DNA from: Clostridiales bacterium
GTDB lineage: Bacteria; Bacillota; Clostridia; Saccharofermentanales; Saccharofermentanaceae
Reading direction: 5' to 3'
Assembly (NCBI GenBank): GCA_017510605.1
Contig: JAFWMQ010000017.1
Span: 1-64,000 of the forward strand
Length of the DNA: 64,000 nt
The first letter of the stretch is position 1. Each line of letters opens with the position of its first letter. This document shows positions 6,419 through 14,446 of this stretch, one piece after another. The notes under the pieces were generated by a model. That model was not told where the DNA came from, did no database searches, and saw only the letters and a program-made list of their open reading frames with translations. Made by a program: the position numbers and the translations under genes.

Positions 6419-8827
6419 GTGGCTGCAAGGAGTAAGTTGTCCACCAAGATCATAATGATGGTAGAATGCATTCTTCTTATCACCAGCATTCTCTTTTGTT
6501 CCGTCTCCATTTACAGGTCCCGGGTAGGCATCCGCAAAGCTATCCAGCAGCGAATGCTCGATATAGCGAATTGCGCTGCCGGTTCAGTAAGCGGCGAAGT
6601 AATGAAGAACATTACCGCAGATCAGGTAGGAAGTGTCGGTTATAACAAGATCTACGATACGCTTGCAGTCTTCAGGGATAATGTTGAACTCGAATATGTT
6701 TACTGCATCAAGGAAGCCGAACCCGGTAATTATATTTTTACCATTGACCTTGACCAGGTAAGCCCGGCCAGTTACGGAGATGCTGTTGAATATACTGATG
6801 CACTGGCAAAGGCCGGCAAAGGAGTCCCGTCAGTAGATGAGGAGCCTTATACTGACAAGTGGGGTGAGTTTTACAGTGCGTATAGCCCTGTTTTCGATAA
6901 CACCGGAGAAGTCGTTGGAATTGTAGTAGTTGACTTCTCATCTGAATGGTTTAATGAACAGCTGTCCTCCCAGACAAAATCCACGGTTTTTGGATATATA
7001 GTCGTTCTTTTATTCTCGCTTTTTGTAGCAGCATTGCTTTCTATGATTACGGTTAGACCGTTTGTCAGGGCACAGGGACAGCTACTGGAGGAGAAAGTGC
7101 GTGCCGAGAGTGCCAATAATGCTAAGAGCGACTTCCTGGCAAATATGTCCCATGAGATCAGAACGCCGATCAATGCCGTACTCGGAATGAATGAGATGAT
7201 TATCAGAGAGAATCACAAGGCAATGGATCTCTCTGAGAAAGATCCTTTATCCGTTCACGTTGCGTTAGAGAATATCAGCGTTTACGCAAGCGATGTTAAG
7301 AAGGCAGGACACAACCTTCTTGCCATTGTCAACGATATCCTTGATTTTTCCAAGATCGAAGCGGGTCAGATGGACCTTGTTGAAGCTCCATACCAGTTGA
7401 GTTCCCTGATCAACGATATCAACAATCTTATTCTCTTCAAAGCTCAGGATAAGGGCCTGATGTTTTCTGTTGAAGTAGATCCTTCTATTCCGGATGAATT
7501 GTCCGGAGACGAGGTAAGGATCCGTCAGATAATTACCAACCTTCTCAATAATGCGGTCAAGTACACGGATAAGGGCTCTGTAAGCCTTAAGCTTCGCGGC
7601 AAGACCCAGAGTGACGGTAAGCTGCTCCTGACGATCGGTGTATGGGATACAGGCATCGGTATCAAACCGGAAGACAAAGAAAAATTGTTTACAAAATTCC
7701 AGCGCCTTGAGATGGAACGCAACAGCACGGTTGAGGGAACAGGTCTCGGTCTTGCGATCACCCAGTACCTGATCGAACTGATGGGCGGAACTATCGATGT
7801 TGAAAGTGAATACGGTAAGGGTTCTGTCTTCACTGTAACGTTACCTCAGAGTATCGTTGCGGATACACCGATAGGTGACTTCCAGACCCGTCTTAAGGAG
7901 TATCAGCCGGGTGACAGGCCTTATAAGGAGTCTTTCCGTGCTCCGACTGCTGCGATACTTATCGTTGATGATACAAGGATCAATCTGACAGTTGTTGTTA
8001 ACCTTCTTAAGAATTCCAAGATGAAGATCGATACTGCAACTTCCGGTGCCGAAGCGGTCACAATGGCTTCCAAGACCAGATATGATATGATCTTTATGGA
8101 TCAGAGAATGCCCGAGATGACCGGAACAGAGGCATTCCATAAAATACGCAATACTCCTGACGGCGCGAGCAAAGAAGTTCCTGTTATCTGCCTTACTGCT
8201 GACGCAGTTTTGGGTGCGAAAGAACGTTATCTCTCTGAAGGCTTTTCAGATTACCTGACAAAACCTATCGATAACTTTGCTCTCGAGAAGATGCTTATAA
8301 AGCACCTTCCTAAAGAGAAGGTTGAACTTGTTACTGAAGAGATTACTGAAGATCCGGACAGTGAAGGTAACGAAGCAGAATATTTCAATACCCTGCGTTC
8401 TGTAGGAATCGAACCGAAATCCGGACTTAAGTACTGTCAGGATGATGAAGTCTTTTACAGGGCACTGCTTGCAGAATACGCATACGGCGAGCTCGAAAAA
8501 GCCCATAACCTCCAGAAGAGTTTTGAGACTGAGAACTGGCACGATTATTCGATTTACGTTCATGCATTGAAGAGCTCCTCAAGAATGATAGGCGCATCTG
8601 CTTTATCGATGCGTGCAGCAAAGCTCGAGAATGCAGCTAATGAAGAAGATACCGGAACGATTCAAACAGAACACGGTTCCATGATGGAGGAATATGAGGT
8701 CCTTACTGCGGTAATACGCTCGGTAATCCCTAAATCAGCACTGGATCCTGATAATGATGACATTAAAGAGTATTCTCCTGCTGAAGATATTATGGAGTTT
8801 CTCCCGGGCGGAGCCGGTGATGAGTAA
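6419..8827 (+). CDS. Membrane hybrid sensor histidine kinase (HisKA-HATPase-REC-HPt)
   Basis: An 802-aa phosphorelay protein. Order: N-terminal membrane segment (~10-30), an extracellular sensing domain (~31-190), a second membrane segment (~195-215), HisKA with the phospho-acceptor His245 in SHEIRTP, an HATPase domain (NLLNNAVKYT, DTGIGI, GTGLGLAI), a receiver domain (ILIVDDTRIN, phospho-acceptor Asp561 in FMDQRMPEM, Lys in LTKPID), and a C-terminal HPt domain with His715 in YVHALKSSSRMIGA. All phosphotransfer residues are present, so the relay His-Asp-His is complete within one chain; the final response regulator is not adjacent. The start is GTG 6419, with GGGGGAGG (6403-6410) 8 bases upstream. 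The ligand is unknown. Confidence 0.93.
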   Translation: MAARSKLSTKIIMMVECILLITSILFCSVSIYRSRVGIRKAIQQRMLDIANCAAGSVSGEVMKNITADQVGSVGYNKIYDTLAVFRDNVELEYVYCIKEAEPGNYIFTIDLDQVSPASYGDAVEYTDALAKAGKGVPSVDEEPYTDKWGEFYSAYSPVFDNTGEVVGIVVVDFSSEWFNEQLSSQTKSTVFGYIVVLLFSLFVAALLSMITVRPFVRAQGQLLEEKVRAESANNAKSDFLANMSHEIRTPINAVLGMNEMIIRENHKAMDLSEKDPLSVHVALENISVYASDVKKAGHNLLAIVNDILDFSKIEAGQMDLVEAPYQLSSLINDINNLILFKAQDKGLMFSVEVDPSIPDELSGDEVRIRQIITNLLNNAVKYTDKGSVSLKLRGKTQSDGKLLLTIGVWDTGIGIKPEDKEKLFTKFQRLEMERNSTVEGTGLGLAITQYLIELMGGTIDVESEYGKGSVFTVTLPQSIVADTPIGDFQTRLKEYQPGDRPYKESFRAPTAAILIVDDTRINLTVVVNLLKNSKMKIDTATSGAEAVTMASKTRYDMIFMDQRMPEMTGTEAFHKIRNTPDGASKEVPVICLTADAVLGAKERYLSEGFSDYLTKPIDNFALEKMLIKHLPKEKVELVTEEITEDPDSEGNEAEYFNTLRSVGIEPKSGLKYCQDDEVFYRALLAEYAYGELEKAHNLQKSFETENWHDYSIYVHALKSSSRMIGASALSMRAAKLENAANEEDTGTIQTEHGSMMEEYEVLTAVIRSVIPKSALDPDNDDIKEYSPAEDIMEFLPGGAGDE

Positions 8828-8841
8828 TATGAGGGATCTCT

Positions 8842-9015
8842 ATGGCCAGTTGTGAAACGTGCCAATATGCATATATCGATGAGGAAACCGGAGAGGCAGT
8901 ATGTGACCTTGATCTTGATGAAGATGAGGTTATCAGATTTTCCGGCTATACGGGCAAGGAATGTCCTTTTTACAAAGACGGCGACGAATATAAGACTGTA
9001 AGACATCAGATGTGA
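8842..9015 (+). CDS. Small Cys-containing protein, DUF6472-like (57 aa)
   Basis: A 57-aa ORF starting ATG 8842 with GAGGGA (8831-8836) 5 bases upstream, 14 bases after the sensor kinase stop. The product opens MASCETCQYAYIDEETGEAV, then an acidic DLDLDEDEV segment, then a C-terminal GKECPFYKDGDEYKTVRHQM. Four cysteines (4, 7, 22, 48; the first pair CxxC) suggest a small metal-bound fold. From memory this pattern matches a small clostridial family annotated DUF6472, of unknown function. It is probably co-transcribed with the kinase; whether they act together is not known. Confidence 0.8.
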   Translation: MASCETCQYAYIDEETGEAVCDLDLDEDEVIRFSGYTGKECPFYKDGDEYKTVRHQM

Positions 9016-9116
9016 TGTTGCTGTTCATATCCCGGTACTATTTCGGAATGCCCAAATAACTGTTGTTATCAGGTCCGGAAATTGATCTAATTTGATTCTT
9101 TCGAAAAAAATTACTT

Positions 9117-9125
9117 TGGTATAAT
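9117..9125 (+). promoter_or_regulatory. Extended -10 promoter element
   Basis: TGGTATAAT, a TGn extended -10 with consensus hexamer at 9120-9125, lies 25 bases before the ATG at 9150. No good -35 is seen at 17 bases, as is usual for extended -10 promoters. Confidence 0.55.
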
Positions 9126-9149
9126 CAACCTGTAAGGGAGATATTTACC

Positions 9150-9797
9150 ATGTCAAGAAATAAGATTTTGTTTATAGTTGCGCCTTTATTATTGGTTTTA
9201 GTAGCAGTATTCATAATGGCCTTTTTTATTGACCGCAAGACCACCGCCGATATTATCGGCAGTGACATTATGCCTTCGGAACCTGAGAATTCCGAGACTT
9301 CTGAATCTTCAGATGAGATAGTTTCTTTTGGCGGTAACACAACACCGGTTCCTACTCCTACAAAGAAACCGGGGAAGATCCTGTTGCCTACTAATACGCC
9401 TAAACCGACTCCTACTCCGGTACCGGAAGAGGATGACGATTCCGATGACAATACATACACATATTATCAGCCGACGTATAACTATTCTGATGATGATGAA
9501 TCCGATTCAACACCGGAATCTACAGAGACACCTACGCCTACTCCGACTGAGACACCTACGCCTTCACCTACTGAAACACCTGTGCCTTCAACTTCGGAGT
9601 CGGTAACAACAGAGAGTAAGGATAATACTACCACTACTGAAGAATCAAAGACTTCCGGTGAGACAACCCCTTCTGCTTCCGGGGAGGGTGGAAGCAACAA
9701 CAGTAATAACAACAGTAATGGAACCGGAAATGGTAATGCCGATAATAGCAATCCCGGAAATGGTAATGCCGGCAACGAAGGCGGAGAAGGTAACTGA
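9150..9797 (+). CDS. Membrane-anchored Pro/Thr-rich low-complexity surface protein
   Basis: A 215-aa protein with an N-terminal uncleaved-type signal anchor (residues ~6-27, rich in L, V, A and F) followed only by low-complexity sequence: an acidic Ser/Glu stretch, several PTPTP/TPTPTET runs (~65-150), a Thr/Ser region, and a C-terminal Asn/Gly/Ser tail. There is no folded domain and no sortase LPxTG signal. It is likely a wall-spanning spacer or mucin-like protein exposed outside the membrane; that is inference from composition. The start has AGGGAG (9133-9138) upstream. It has its own extended -10 promoter and seems to be a single-gene unit. Confidence 0.7.
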   Translation: MSRNKILFIVAPLLLVLVAVFIMAFFIDRKTTADIIGSDIMPSEPENSETSESSDEIVSFGGNTTPVPTPTKKPGKILLPTNTPKPTPTPVPEEDDDSDDNTYTYYQPTYNYSDDDESDSTPESTETPTPTPTETPTPSPTETPVPSTSESVTTESKDNTTTTEESKTSGETTPSASGEGGSNNSNNNSNGTGNGNADNSNPGNGNAGNEGGEGN

Positions 9798-9912
9798 CCG
9801 GGTTTTGCATTAAGTGAGAATTACATCATATTTCTAAAAATACAGAATTCCTTGTCTTAGGCAAAAATAGCTCTTCGGAAAAGATGTGGGATAACTCTTT
9901 TCGCGTTTGATG

Positions 9913-10014
9913 GAAATTTGAGGGCAAACATGAGGGCGCCCCCTCAAATTCAGCCTCAATTTTATCCGACGTGAAGAAATTTGAGGGTAAACATGCGGGT
10001 GTACCCTCAAATTC
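9913..10014. repeat. Paired 39-bp hairpin repeats, 63-bp period
   Basis: The 330-base gap 9798-10127 holds two 39-bp copies starting GAAATTTGAGGG and ending CCCTCAAATTC (9913-9951 and 9976-10014). Within each copy AATTTGAGGG pairs with CCCTCAAATT, so each can fold into a hairpin. The copies start exactly 63 bases apart. The middle differs between copies, partly in compensating fashion (GGGCGCCCCC against GGGTGTACCC). Minus-strand reading frames over this stretch only reflect the repeat. Confidence 0.8.
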
Positions 10015-10063
10015 TCCCGTGAATTGATAAGTGGATGCGTTATCAAATCCAAACATTTCAGGC

Positions 10064-10118
10064 TTGACAGCCGGAGCGTGATAAGTTAATTTATGGATGA
10101 ATAAAAATTCATTCATAA
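10064..10118 (+). promoter_or_regulatory. Promoter and 28-bp palindromic TetR operator
   Basis: A consensus -35 TTGACA (10064-10069) is followed at 16-17 bases by an AT-rich -10 (about TTAATT, 10086-10091). Overlapping and following it is TTATGGATGAAT-aaaa-ATTCATTCATAA (10091-10118), an inverted repeat with one mismatch in 12. It ends next to the ribosome site of the TetR gene, the usual place for autoregulation. Confidence 0.75.
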
Positions 10119-10127
10119 GAGGTTGAT

Positions 10128-10703
10128 ATGCCAAAGTCGCAGGAACGTTGTCAGGAAATAAGGGAAGAGACGAAGAATCTTATCGTTAAGAAGTCCGTTC
10201 TGTACTTTGCAAAAAACGGGTTCGCAGGGACGAAGATAAGTGAGCTGTCCAAACATATTGGGATTGCCCAGGGAACGATTTATATCTACTTTAAGTCTAA
10301 AGAGGATCTGTATGCCGAGATTTTTTCGATATCAGATAAGATCGCAGGCAATGACAAGCTCAATATGCTTGCAGGGCTTCCTGTTCCGGCTGCACAGAAA
10401 GTAAAGAAGATGTCGGATTACCTGATCAAGTGTCTTAATGATGATGAGATGTTCTCCGCCGGGATCGCACTTTATACTCAAAGACTGCTTGAAGGTGAAG
10501 GTGATCCTTCGTTTTACAGGACGACGGAGAAGATCATCAGGCAGGGGCAGAAAGAGGGAAGCATCATTTCCGGAAATGCCCGCAAACTTTCCGAGTTTTA
10601 TTGGGGCGTAGTTTATCTTTATGCAGTAAAGCGTCTGTATACTTCGGATTCCGTCATGATCTCTTCAAAGGATCTTTCCAGGATACTTCTGGAGGACAAA
10701 TAA
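10128..10703 (+). CDS. TetR-family transcriptional repressor
   Basis: A 191-aa regulator. The N-terminal TetR helix-turn-helix spans residues ~14-60, with the typical ALxxFAKNGFAGTKISELSKHIGIAQGTIYIYF pattern ending KSKEDLYAEIF. The C-terminal ligand domain is variable and gives no substrate. AAGAGG (10117-10122) precedes ATG 10128. A 28-bp inverted repeat immediately upstream is the probable operator, so it likely represses itself and the two downstream genes. Its stop overlaps the start of the SDR gene (TAATG), and the three genes form one operon. Confidence 0.92.
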   Translation: MPKSQERCQEIREETKNLIVKKSVLYFAKNGFAGTKISELSKHIGIAQGTIYIYFKSKEDLYAEIFSISDKIAGNDKLNMLAGLPVPAAQKVKKMSDYLIKCLNDDEMFSAGIALYTQRLLEGEGDPSFYRTTEKIIRQGQKEGSIISGNARKLSEFYWGVVYLYAVKRLYTSDSVMISSKDLSRILLEDK

Positions 10704-11449
10704 TGATCGCGATAATAACAGGAGCCACCGGTGATATCGGCGAAGAGTTTGTAAGAAAACTGATTGGTGAAGTCGATTCTGTCTGGGCGGTCGGACGCAG
10801 CGAAAACAAGCTCTCATCTTTGAAAGATCTGTTTGGTGAGAAGATCATTCCCGTAAAGGTTGATCTCTCGGACAAAGATGAGATCTTCGGATTCTGCAGA
10901 AAGATAGAATCGGAAAAACCTTCAATAAAGTATCTTGTAAATAATGCGGGAACAGCAAAGTTGGCACCGGTATCGGTTTTTACGCTCGAAGAGATAAGCG
11001 ATATGCTCGACATAAACGATAAAGCCGCAACACTTATCTGCAGAGCATGTATTCCATACATGGAAAAGGATTCTTACATACTCAATATTGCTTCCGCATC
11101 GGCATTTCAACCTAATCCTTATATTGCATTATATTCTGCGAGCAAGGCTTATCTGTTATCGTTTACGAGAAGCCTGAACGTTGAGAATGAAAGCATCACT
11201 TGTACCGCAGTCTGTCCCGGCTGGGTCGATACCAAGATGCTTCCTAAGACCAACAACGGTAAGGACATCAAGTATCCGGGCATGGTCACGGCTTCAAAGG
11301 TCGTAGAGTCTGCACTTAAGGATTGTAAAAAGGGTAAGGATGTATCCGTGTGCTCGTTCTATTACCGTTACATGAGATTCTTAAGCAAAGTCACGCCTCA
11401 TAAAACGCTGATGAAGTTCTGGGTCAAAGGAATTCAGCAATACATATGA
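10703..11449 (+). CDS. Short-chain dehydrogenase/reductase (SDR)
   Basis: A 248-aa NAD(P)-dependent oxidoreductase of the classical SDR fold. The cofactor motif TGATGDIGEEF (residues 6-16), NNAGTA, an active-site Ser in IASASAF and YSASK (YxxxK) are all present. ATG 10703 is chosen because GGAGG (10691-10695) lies 7 bases before it and it overlaps the TetR stop; longer in-frame starts fall inside the TetR gene. The substrate is unknown. Coupling to a TetR repressor and to a condensation-type acyltransferase suggests a small inducible pathway acting on a lipid or acyl compound, as inference. Confidence 0.9.
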   Translation: MIAIITGATGDIGEEFVRKLIGEVDSVWAVGRSENKLSSLKDLFGEKIIPVKVDLSDKDEIFGFCRKIESEKPSIKYLVNNAGTAKLAPVSVFTLEEISDMLDINDKAATLICRACIPYMEKDSYILNIASASAFQPNPYIALYSASKAYLLSFTRSLNVENESITCTAVCPGWVDTKMLPKTNNGKDIKYPGMVTASKVVESALKDCKKGKDVSVCSFYYRYMRFLSKVTPHKTLMKFWVKGIQQYI

Positions 11450-12639
11450 GATACAAGATAGAGACAGAACGCGAGAACCTGTTCGACGTAAGCATCGTTA
11501 TTGCCATGCGCGTGCGCGTAGAAGGCGAAGTGATATTTGAACAACTCGAAAAGGCATTTTCCAAAGCTGTCGCGTCTTATGAGATATTGAATTCAAAGAT
11601 CGTCATTGATGATAACGGTGATGCTTATTATGTTGACTGCGAAAAAACCTTGAGCAGTTTTAAAGAGACTTCATTGGGTTTTGAAGAACTGATAAATACA
11701 AATGAAGGTATCCGTTTCCGCGTAGAAGAAGGTGAATACATTAGAGGTTTTTTGTCGCCCGACGGTCTTGTTTTTCTCATGCATCACATGGGCGGAGACG
11801 GCAAATCTCTGCTGTATTTTATCGAGACTTTCATGAATATACTCGCAGGTGCAGAAGTGCAAAAAGTTGCTTTTGAGAATCTGCCTGTATCTGCGCTTCC
11901 AAAAGACAGTGAACTGTCATGCTTTTATAAGCTGTTTGTTAAGTTATGGAATAAACGCTGGTCAAAGCAGAAACGTGTATTTACGTTTTCTGACATGGAT
12001 AAAGCATATCGTGTTTTTTGGAAGGATCATAAGACGGAAACTGTTGTTGACGAATACTCTGCTGACACGTTGAAAGAGCTACTTGCGAAGTCAAAAGAAG
12101 CCGGATGTACTCTTACGTCTTATCTCGTTGCTTTATGGATAAAAGACATGCCGTATAAAGCTGATGTAGGGTTTGCGGCTGACGGCAGGTTAACTGCAAA
12201 CCGCAGCATGGGTAATTTTGCGACAGGCATTCATATCGACTACAAATACAACAGTAAGTTAAGCGTTGGTGAGAATGCGGTAAAGATAAATAAACTGATG
12301 AAGAAAAAACTTTCAGATCCTAAGTCGAAATACATCGTTCTTCACTTTATCGGAAGCATTGATCCTGCGCTTATCGATACGCTGAGTTTTGAAGCTGCCG
12401 GTGCATATCACACACGTTTCACGGGCAAATTTGCCGACATAATGGATTACGGACCTAACGTAAAAAAGAAAGACTTAAGCATTTCGAATCTCATGAAGTC
12501 CGACATAAGGACGGAATACGGCAGGTTCAGGATTTCAGATATTGCATTTGTACCGCCTGTAGTATCATACGGTAAGAATATCATCGGAATAATCACTGTT
12601 AATGACAAGATGATAGTGACAAGGCATATTTTCCAGTAA
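11446..12639 (+). CDS. Condensation-domain/acyltransferase-like protein with HHxxxDG motif
   Basis: A 397-aa protein. The motif HHMGGDGKS (His113, His114, Asp118) matches HHxxxDG, the catalytic signature of the chloramphenicol-acetyltransferase-like superfamily (NRPS condensation domains, wax-ester synthases, alcohol acetyltransferases). The N-terminal segment (FDVSIVIAMRVRVEGEV) and a ADVGFAADGR-x-TANRSMGNFATG segment around residue 245 resemble the second half of that fold, where a DFG-like loop is expected. It stands alone, without carrier-protein or adenylation domains. It overlaps the SDR gene by ATGA. The likely role is acyl transfer to an alcohol or amine made by the SDR partner; the substrate is not visible. 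Confidence 0.75.
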   Translation: MRYKIETERENLFDVSIVIAMRVRVEGEVIFEQLEKAFSKAVASYEILNSKIVIDDNGDAYYVDCEKTLSSFKETSLGFEELINTNEGIRFRVEEGEYIRGFLSPDGLVFLMHHMGGDGKSLLYFIETFMNILAGAEVQKVAFENLPVSALPKDSELSCFYKLFVKLWNKRWSKQKRVFTFSDMDKAYRVFWKDHKTETVVDEYSADTLKELLAKSKEAGCTLTSYLVALWIKDMPYKADVGFAADGRLTANRSMGNFATGIHIDYKYNSKLSVGENAVKINKLMKKKLSDPKSKYIVLHFIGSIDPALIDTLSFEAAGAYHTRFTGKFADIMDYGPNVKKKDLSISNLMKSDIRTEYGRFRISDIAFVPPVVSYGKNIIGIITVNDKMIVTRHIFQ

Positions 12640-12653
12640 AGGGGTGGCCATAG

Positions 12654-12740
12654 TTCTATCGAGAATTCTTATTTTTGTGTTTCCCGATAGAAAACAAGCA
12701 AATTTCTATCGGAAAGTCTGATTTTTGAGTTTTCCGATAG
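12654..12740. repeat. Paired 37-bp hairpin repeats, 50-bp period
   Basis: Two imperfect 37-bp copies, 12654-12690 and 12704-12740, each start TTCTATCG and end CCGATAG. The arms pair with each other (CTATCGGAAA with TTTTCCGATAG in the second copy). The period is 50 bases. They follow the last gene of the TetR operon by 15 bases and may double as its terminator region. Confidence 0.75.
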
Positions 12741-12802
12741 TTTTCCAGCTGCGGACGGATTATATATTTCTCCTCTCGAAAACACACTTCAGCCCGCGTT
12801 TT

Positions 12803-12832
12803 GGCAACTTGTTACAGTTATACGGCAACTTG
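12803..12832. promoter_or_regulatory. Direct repeat GGCAACTTG, probable LytTR-regulator binding site
   Basis: GGCAACTTG occurs perfectly at 12803-12811 and 12824-12832, a 21-bp period (two helical turns). Two ~9-bp direct repeats with about 12 bases between them is the known site architecture of LytTR DNA-binding domains. It lies 71 bases upstream of the ABC operon whose third gene encodes a LytTR protein, so autoregulation is likely. Confidence 0.6.
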
Positions 12833-12903
12833 CGCATTAACATGTTGAACGCGCTCCCTGACTTTGTTAGTTTTGTGCCAGCAAAGTTCATAGGAGAATC
12901 AAC

Positions 12904-13767
12904 ATGATCGAAGCAAAAAACATATGCAAAAGATTTGCGGACAGGGAAGTTCTGTCAGGGATCGATCTCGATATCAGACCCGGCATGATCTTCGGGCTTC
13001 TCGGACCTTCAGGCGCCGGCAAGACAACGCTTATTAAGATCATTACGGGACAGCTTGTTTTCGAAAGCGGAGAGGTAAAAGTATTCGGTAAGAACGTTGC
13101 TGATCTTACAGGCGAAGATAAAAGACAGATCGGCATCATGATGGATGATCACGGAGTATATGATCGCATGTCCTGTGCCGACAATCTTAAGATCTTTGCC
13201 GACATATTCGGTGTGCCTTACTCGAACATCGCTAAGACTCTTAAAGAGGTCGGACTTGAAGATGCGGCAAAGAAACCGGCAATGAAACTGTCCAAAGGCA
13301 TGCGCGCAAGGCTCCGGCTCGCGAGAGTCCTGATGGTCTCTCCTAAGTTATTATTCCTCGATGAACCGACAAGCGGTCTTGATCCAATGACGATGAGATA
13401 TATACATAAGCTCATCATGGAACAGAAAGAAAAAGGATGCACGATTTTTCTTACTACGCATAATATGGAAGAAGCTTCAGTGCTTTGTGACGAGGTGGCT
13501 CTTCTTAATGAAGGTAAGATCATTGAACGCGGTGCACCGGAAGATGTATGCAGAAGGTATAACCATCAAAGGAAGATACTTATACATTTAACAACAGGAG
13601 AAGATATCGAACTTGCTCACGACACTTATTCGGCAGGGAAAATAAGCAGCCTGATGGAACAGGGAACGGTGGAAACAATCCATTCATCAGAGCCTTCTTT
13701 GGAGACGGTTTTTATCGAGCTGACAGGAAGAAGACTCGAAAGTGAAGAGGAGGTCAAATATGCGTAA
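12904..13767 (+). CDS. ABC transporter ATP-binding protein
   Basis: A 287-aa ATPase for an ABC-2 exporter. Walker A GPSGAGKTT (~residue 35), signature LSKGMRARLRLA, Walker B LLFLDEPTSGLD and the switch His in TTHNMEEA are all intact. The C-terminal ~70 residues resemble the extension found in BcrA/NatA-like exporters. AGGAG (12892-12896) precedes ATG 12904. It overlaps the next permease gene by 8 bases. The transported substrate is unknown; such small ATPase-permease-LytTR sets often handle peptides or antimicrobials. Confidence 0.94.
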   Translation: MIEAKNICKRFADREVLSGIDLDIRPGMIFGLLGPSGAGKTTLIKIITGQLVFESGEVKVFGKNVADLTGEDKRQIGIMMDDHGVYDRMSCADNLKIFADIFGVPYSNIAKTLKEVGLEDAAKKPAMKLSKGMRARLRLARVLMVSPKLLFLDEPTSGLDPMTMRYIHKLIMEQKEKGCTIFLTTHNMEEASVLCDEVALLNEGKIIERGAPEDVCRRYNHQRKILIHLTTGEDIELAHDTYSAGKISSLMEQGTVETIHSSEPSLETVFIELTGRRLESEEEVKYA

Positions 13768-14446
13768 CGTAGTAACGATAGTAAAGAAGCAATTAAAAGA
13801 TACACTCAAGAACAAGACCGTACTTATCCAGTTCGTGATGTTTCCCGTACTGACACTGATCTTTGAACATGCGATCAATATTCCCGATATGCCGGAACTG
13901 TTCTTTGCCAAGCTTTTTTCGGTGATGTATATGGGCATGGCTCCTTTAACGGCGGTCGCCGCGATCATATCTGAAGAGAAGGAAAAGAATACGCTTCGCG
14001 TTCTCATGATGGCAAATGTAAAACCGTGGGAATATCTTATAGGTGTCGGCATCTATGTGTGGACGATCTGCATGGTGGGTGCCGGAGTCATTGCGACATC
14101 ATTTCCTGCGAAAGACATTCCGTTCTATCTTGCTGTCATGGCTGCAGGTTTTATCATATCGATCGCAGTCGGCGCCTGTGTAGGAATCTTTGCTCCGAAC
14201 CAGATGGTATCAACATCAATGGTATTGCCTGTGATGCTCGTATTCTCTTTCGCACCCATGCTTGCCATGTTCAATGATAAAATAGAAAAGATAGCCAGGA
14301 TCTTCTATACACAGCAGATCAGGATCCTGCTTAACAACATGACATTTGACGGAATAAAGCCGGAGAGTTTTGCGATTGTTGCAGTAAATGCGCTTCTCGC
14401 AATTATACTTTTCTTCGCAGCTTTCAGGAAAAAGGGACTTGAATGA
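13760..14446 (+). CDS. ABC-2 type transporter permease
   Basis: A 228-aa integral membrane protein with about six hydrophobic segments (first at ~20-40, last near 205-225), following a short cytosolic N-terminus (RNVVTIVKKQLKDTLKNK) as in ABC-2 exporters. The segment ISEEKEKNTLRVLMMANVKPWEYLIG is the typical cytosolic coupling loop that meets the ATPase. ATG 13760 is chosen because AGGAGG (13748-13753) sits 6 bases upstream; the gene overlaps the ATPase end and is overlapped by the LytTR gene (ATGATG). It forms one exporter with its upstream neighbour. Confidence 0.9.
   Translation: MRNVVTIVKKQLKDTLKNKTVLIQFVMFPVLTLIFEHAINIPDMPELFFAKLFSVMYMGMAPLTAVAAIISEEKEKNTLRVLMMANVKPWEYLIGVGIYVWTICMVGAGVIATSFPAKDIPFYLAVMAAGFIISIAVGACVGIFAPNQMVSTSMVLPVMLVFSFAPMLAMFNDKIEKIARIFYTQQIRILLNNMTFDGIKPESFAIVAVNALLAIILFFAAFRKKGLE

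Noticed and set aside
9913..10014. Possible CRISPR array
   Set aside because: Only two repeat units, a 24-base gap between them, no further units and no cas genes nearby.
9826..10134. Minus-strand ORF of 102 codons with an internal repeat (FEG-x-P-x-CLPSNF)
   Set aside because: The repeat in the protein is only the translation of the two 39-bp hairpin units; there is no ribosome site, and it overlaps the TetR promoter and operator.
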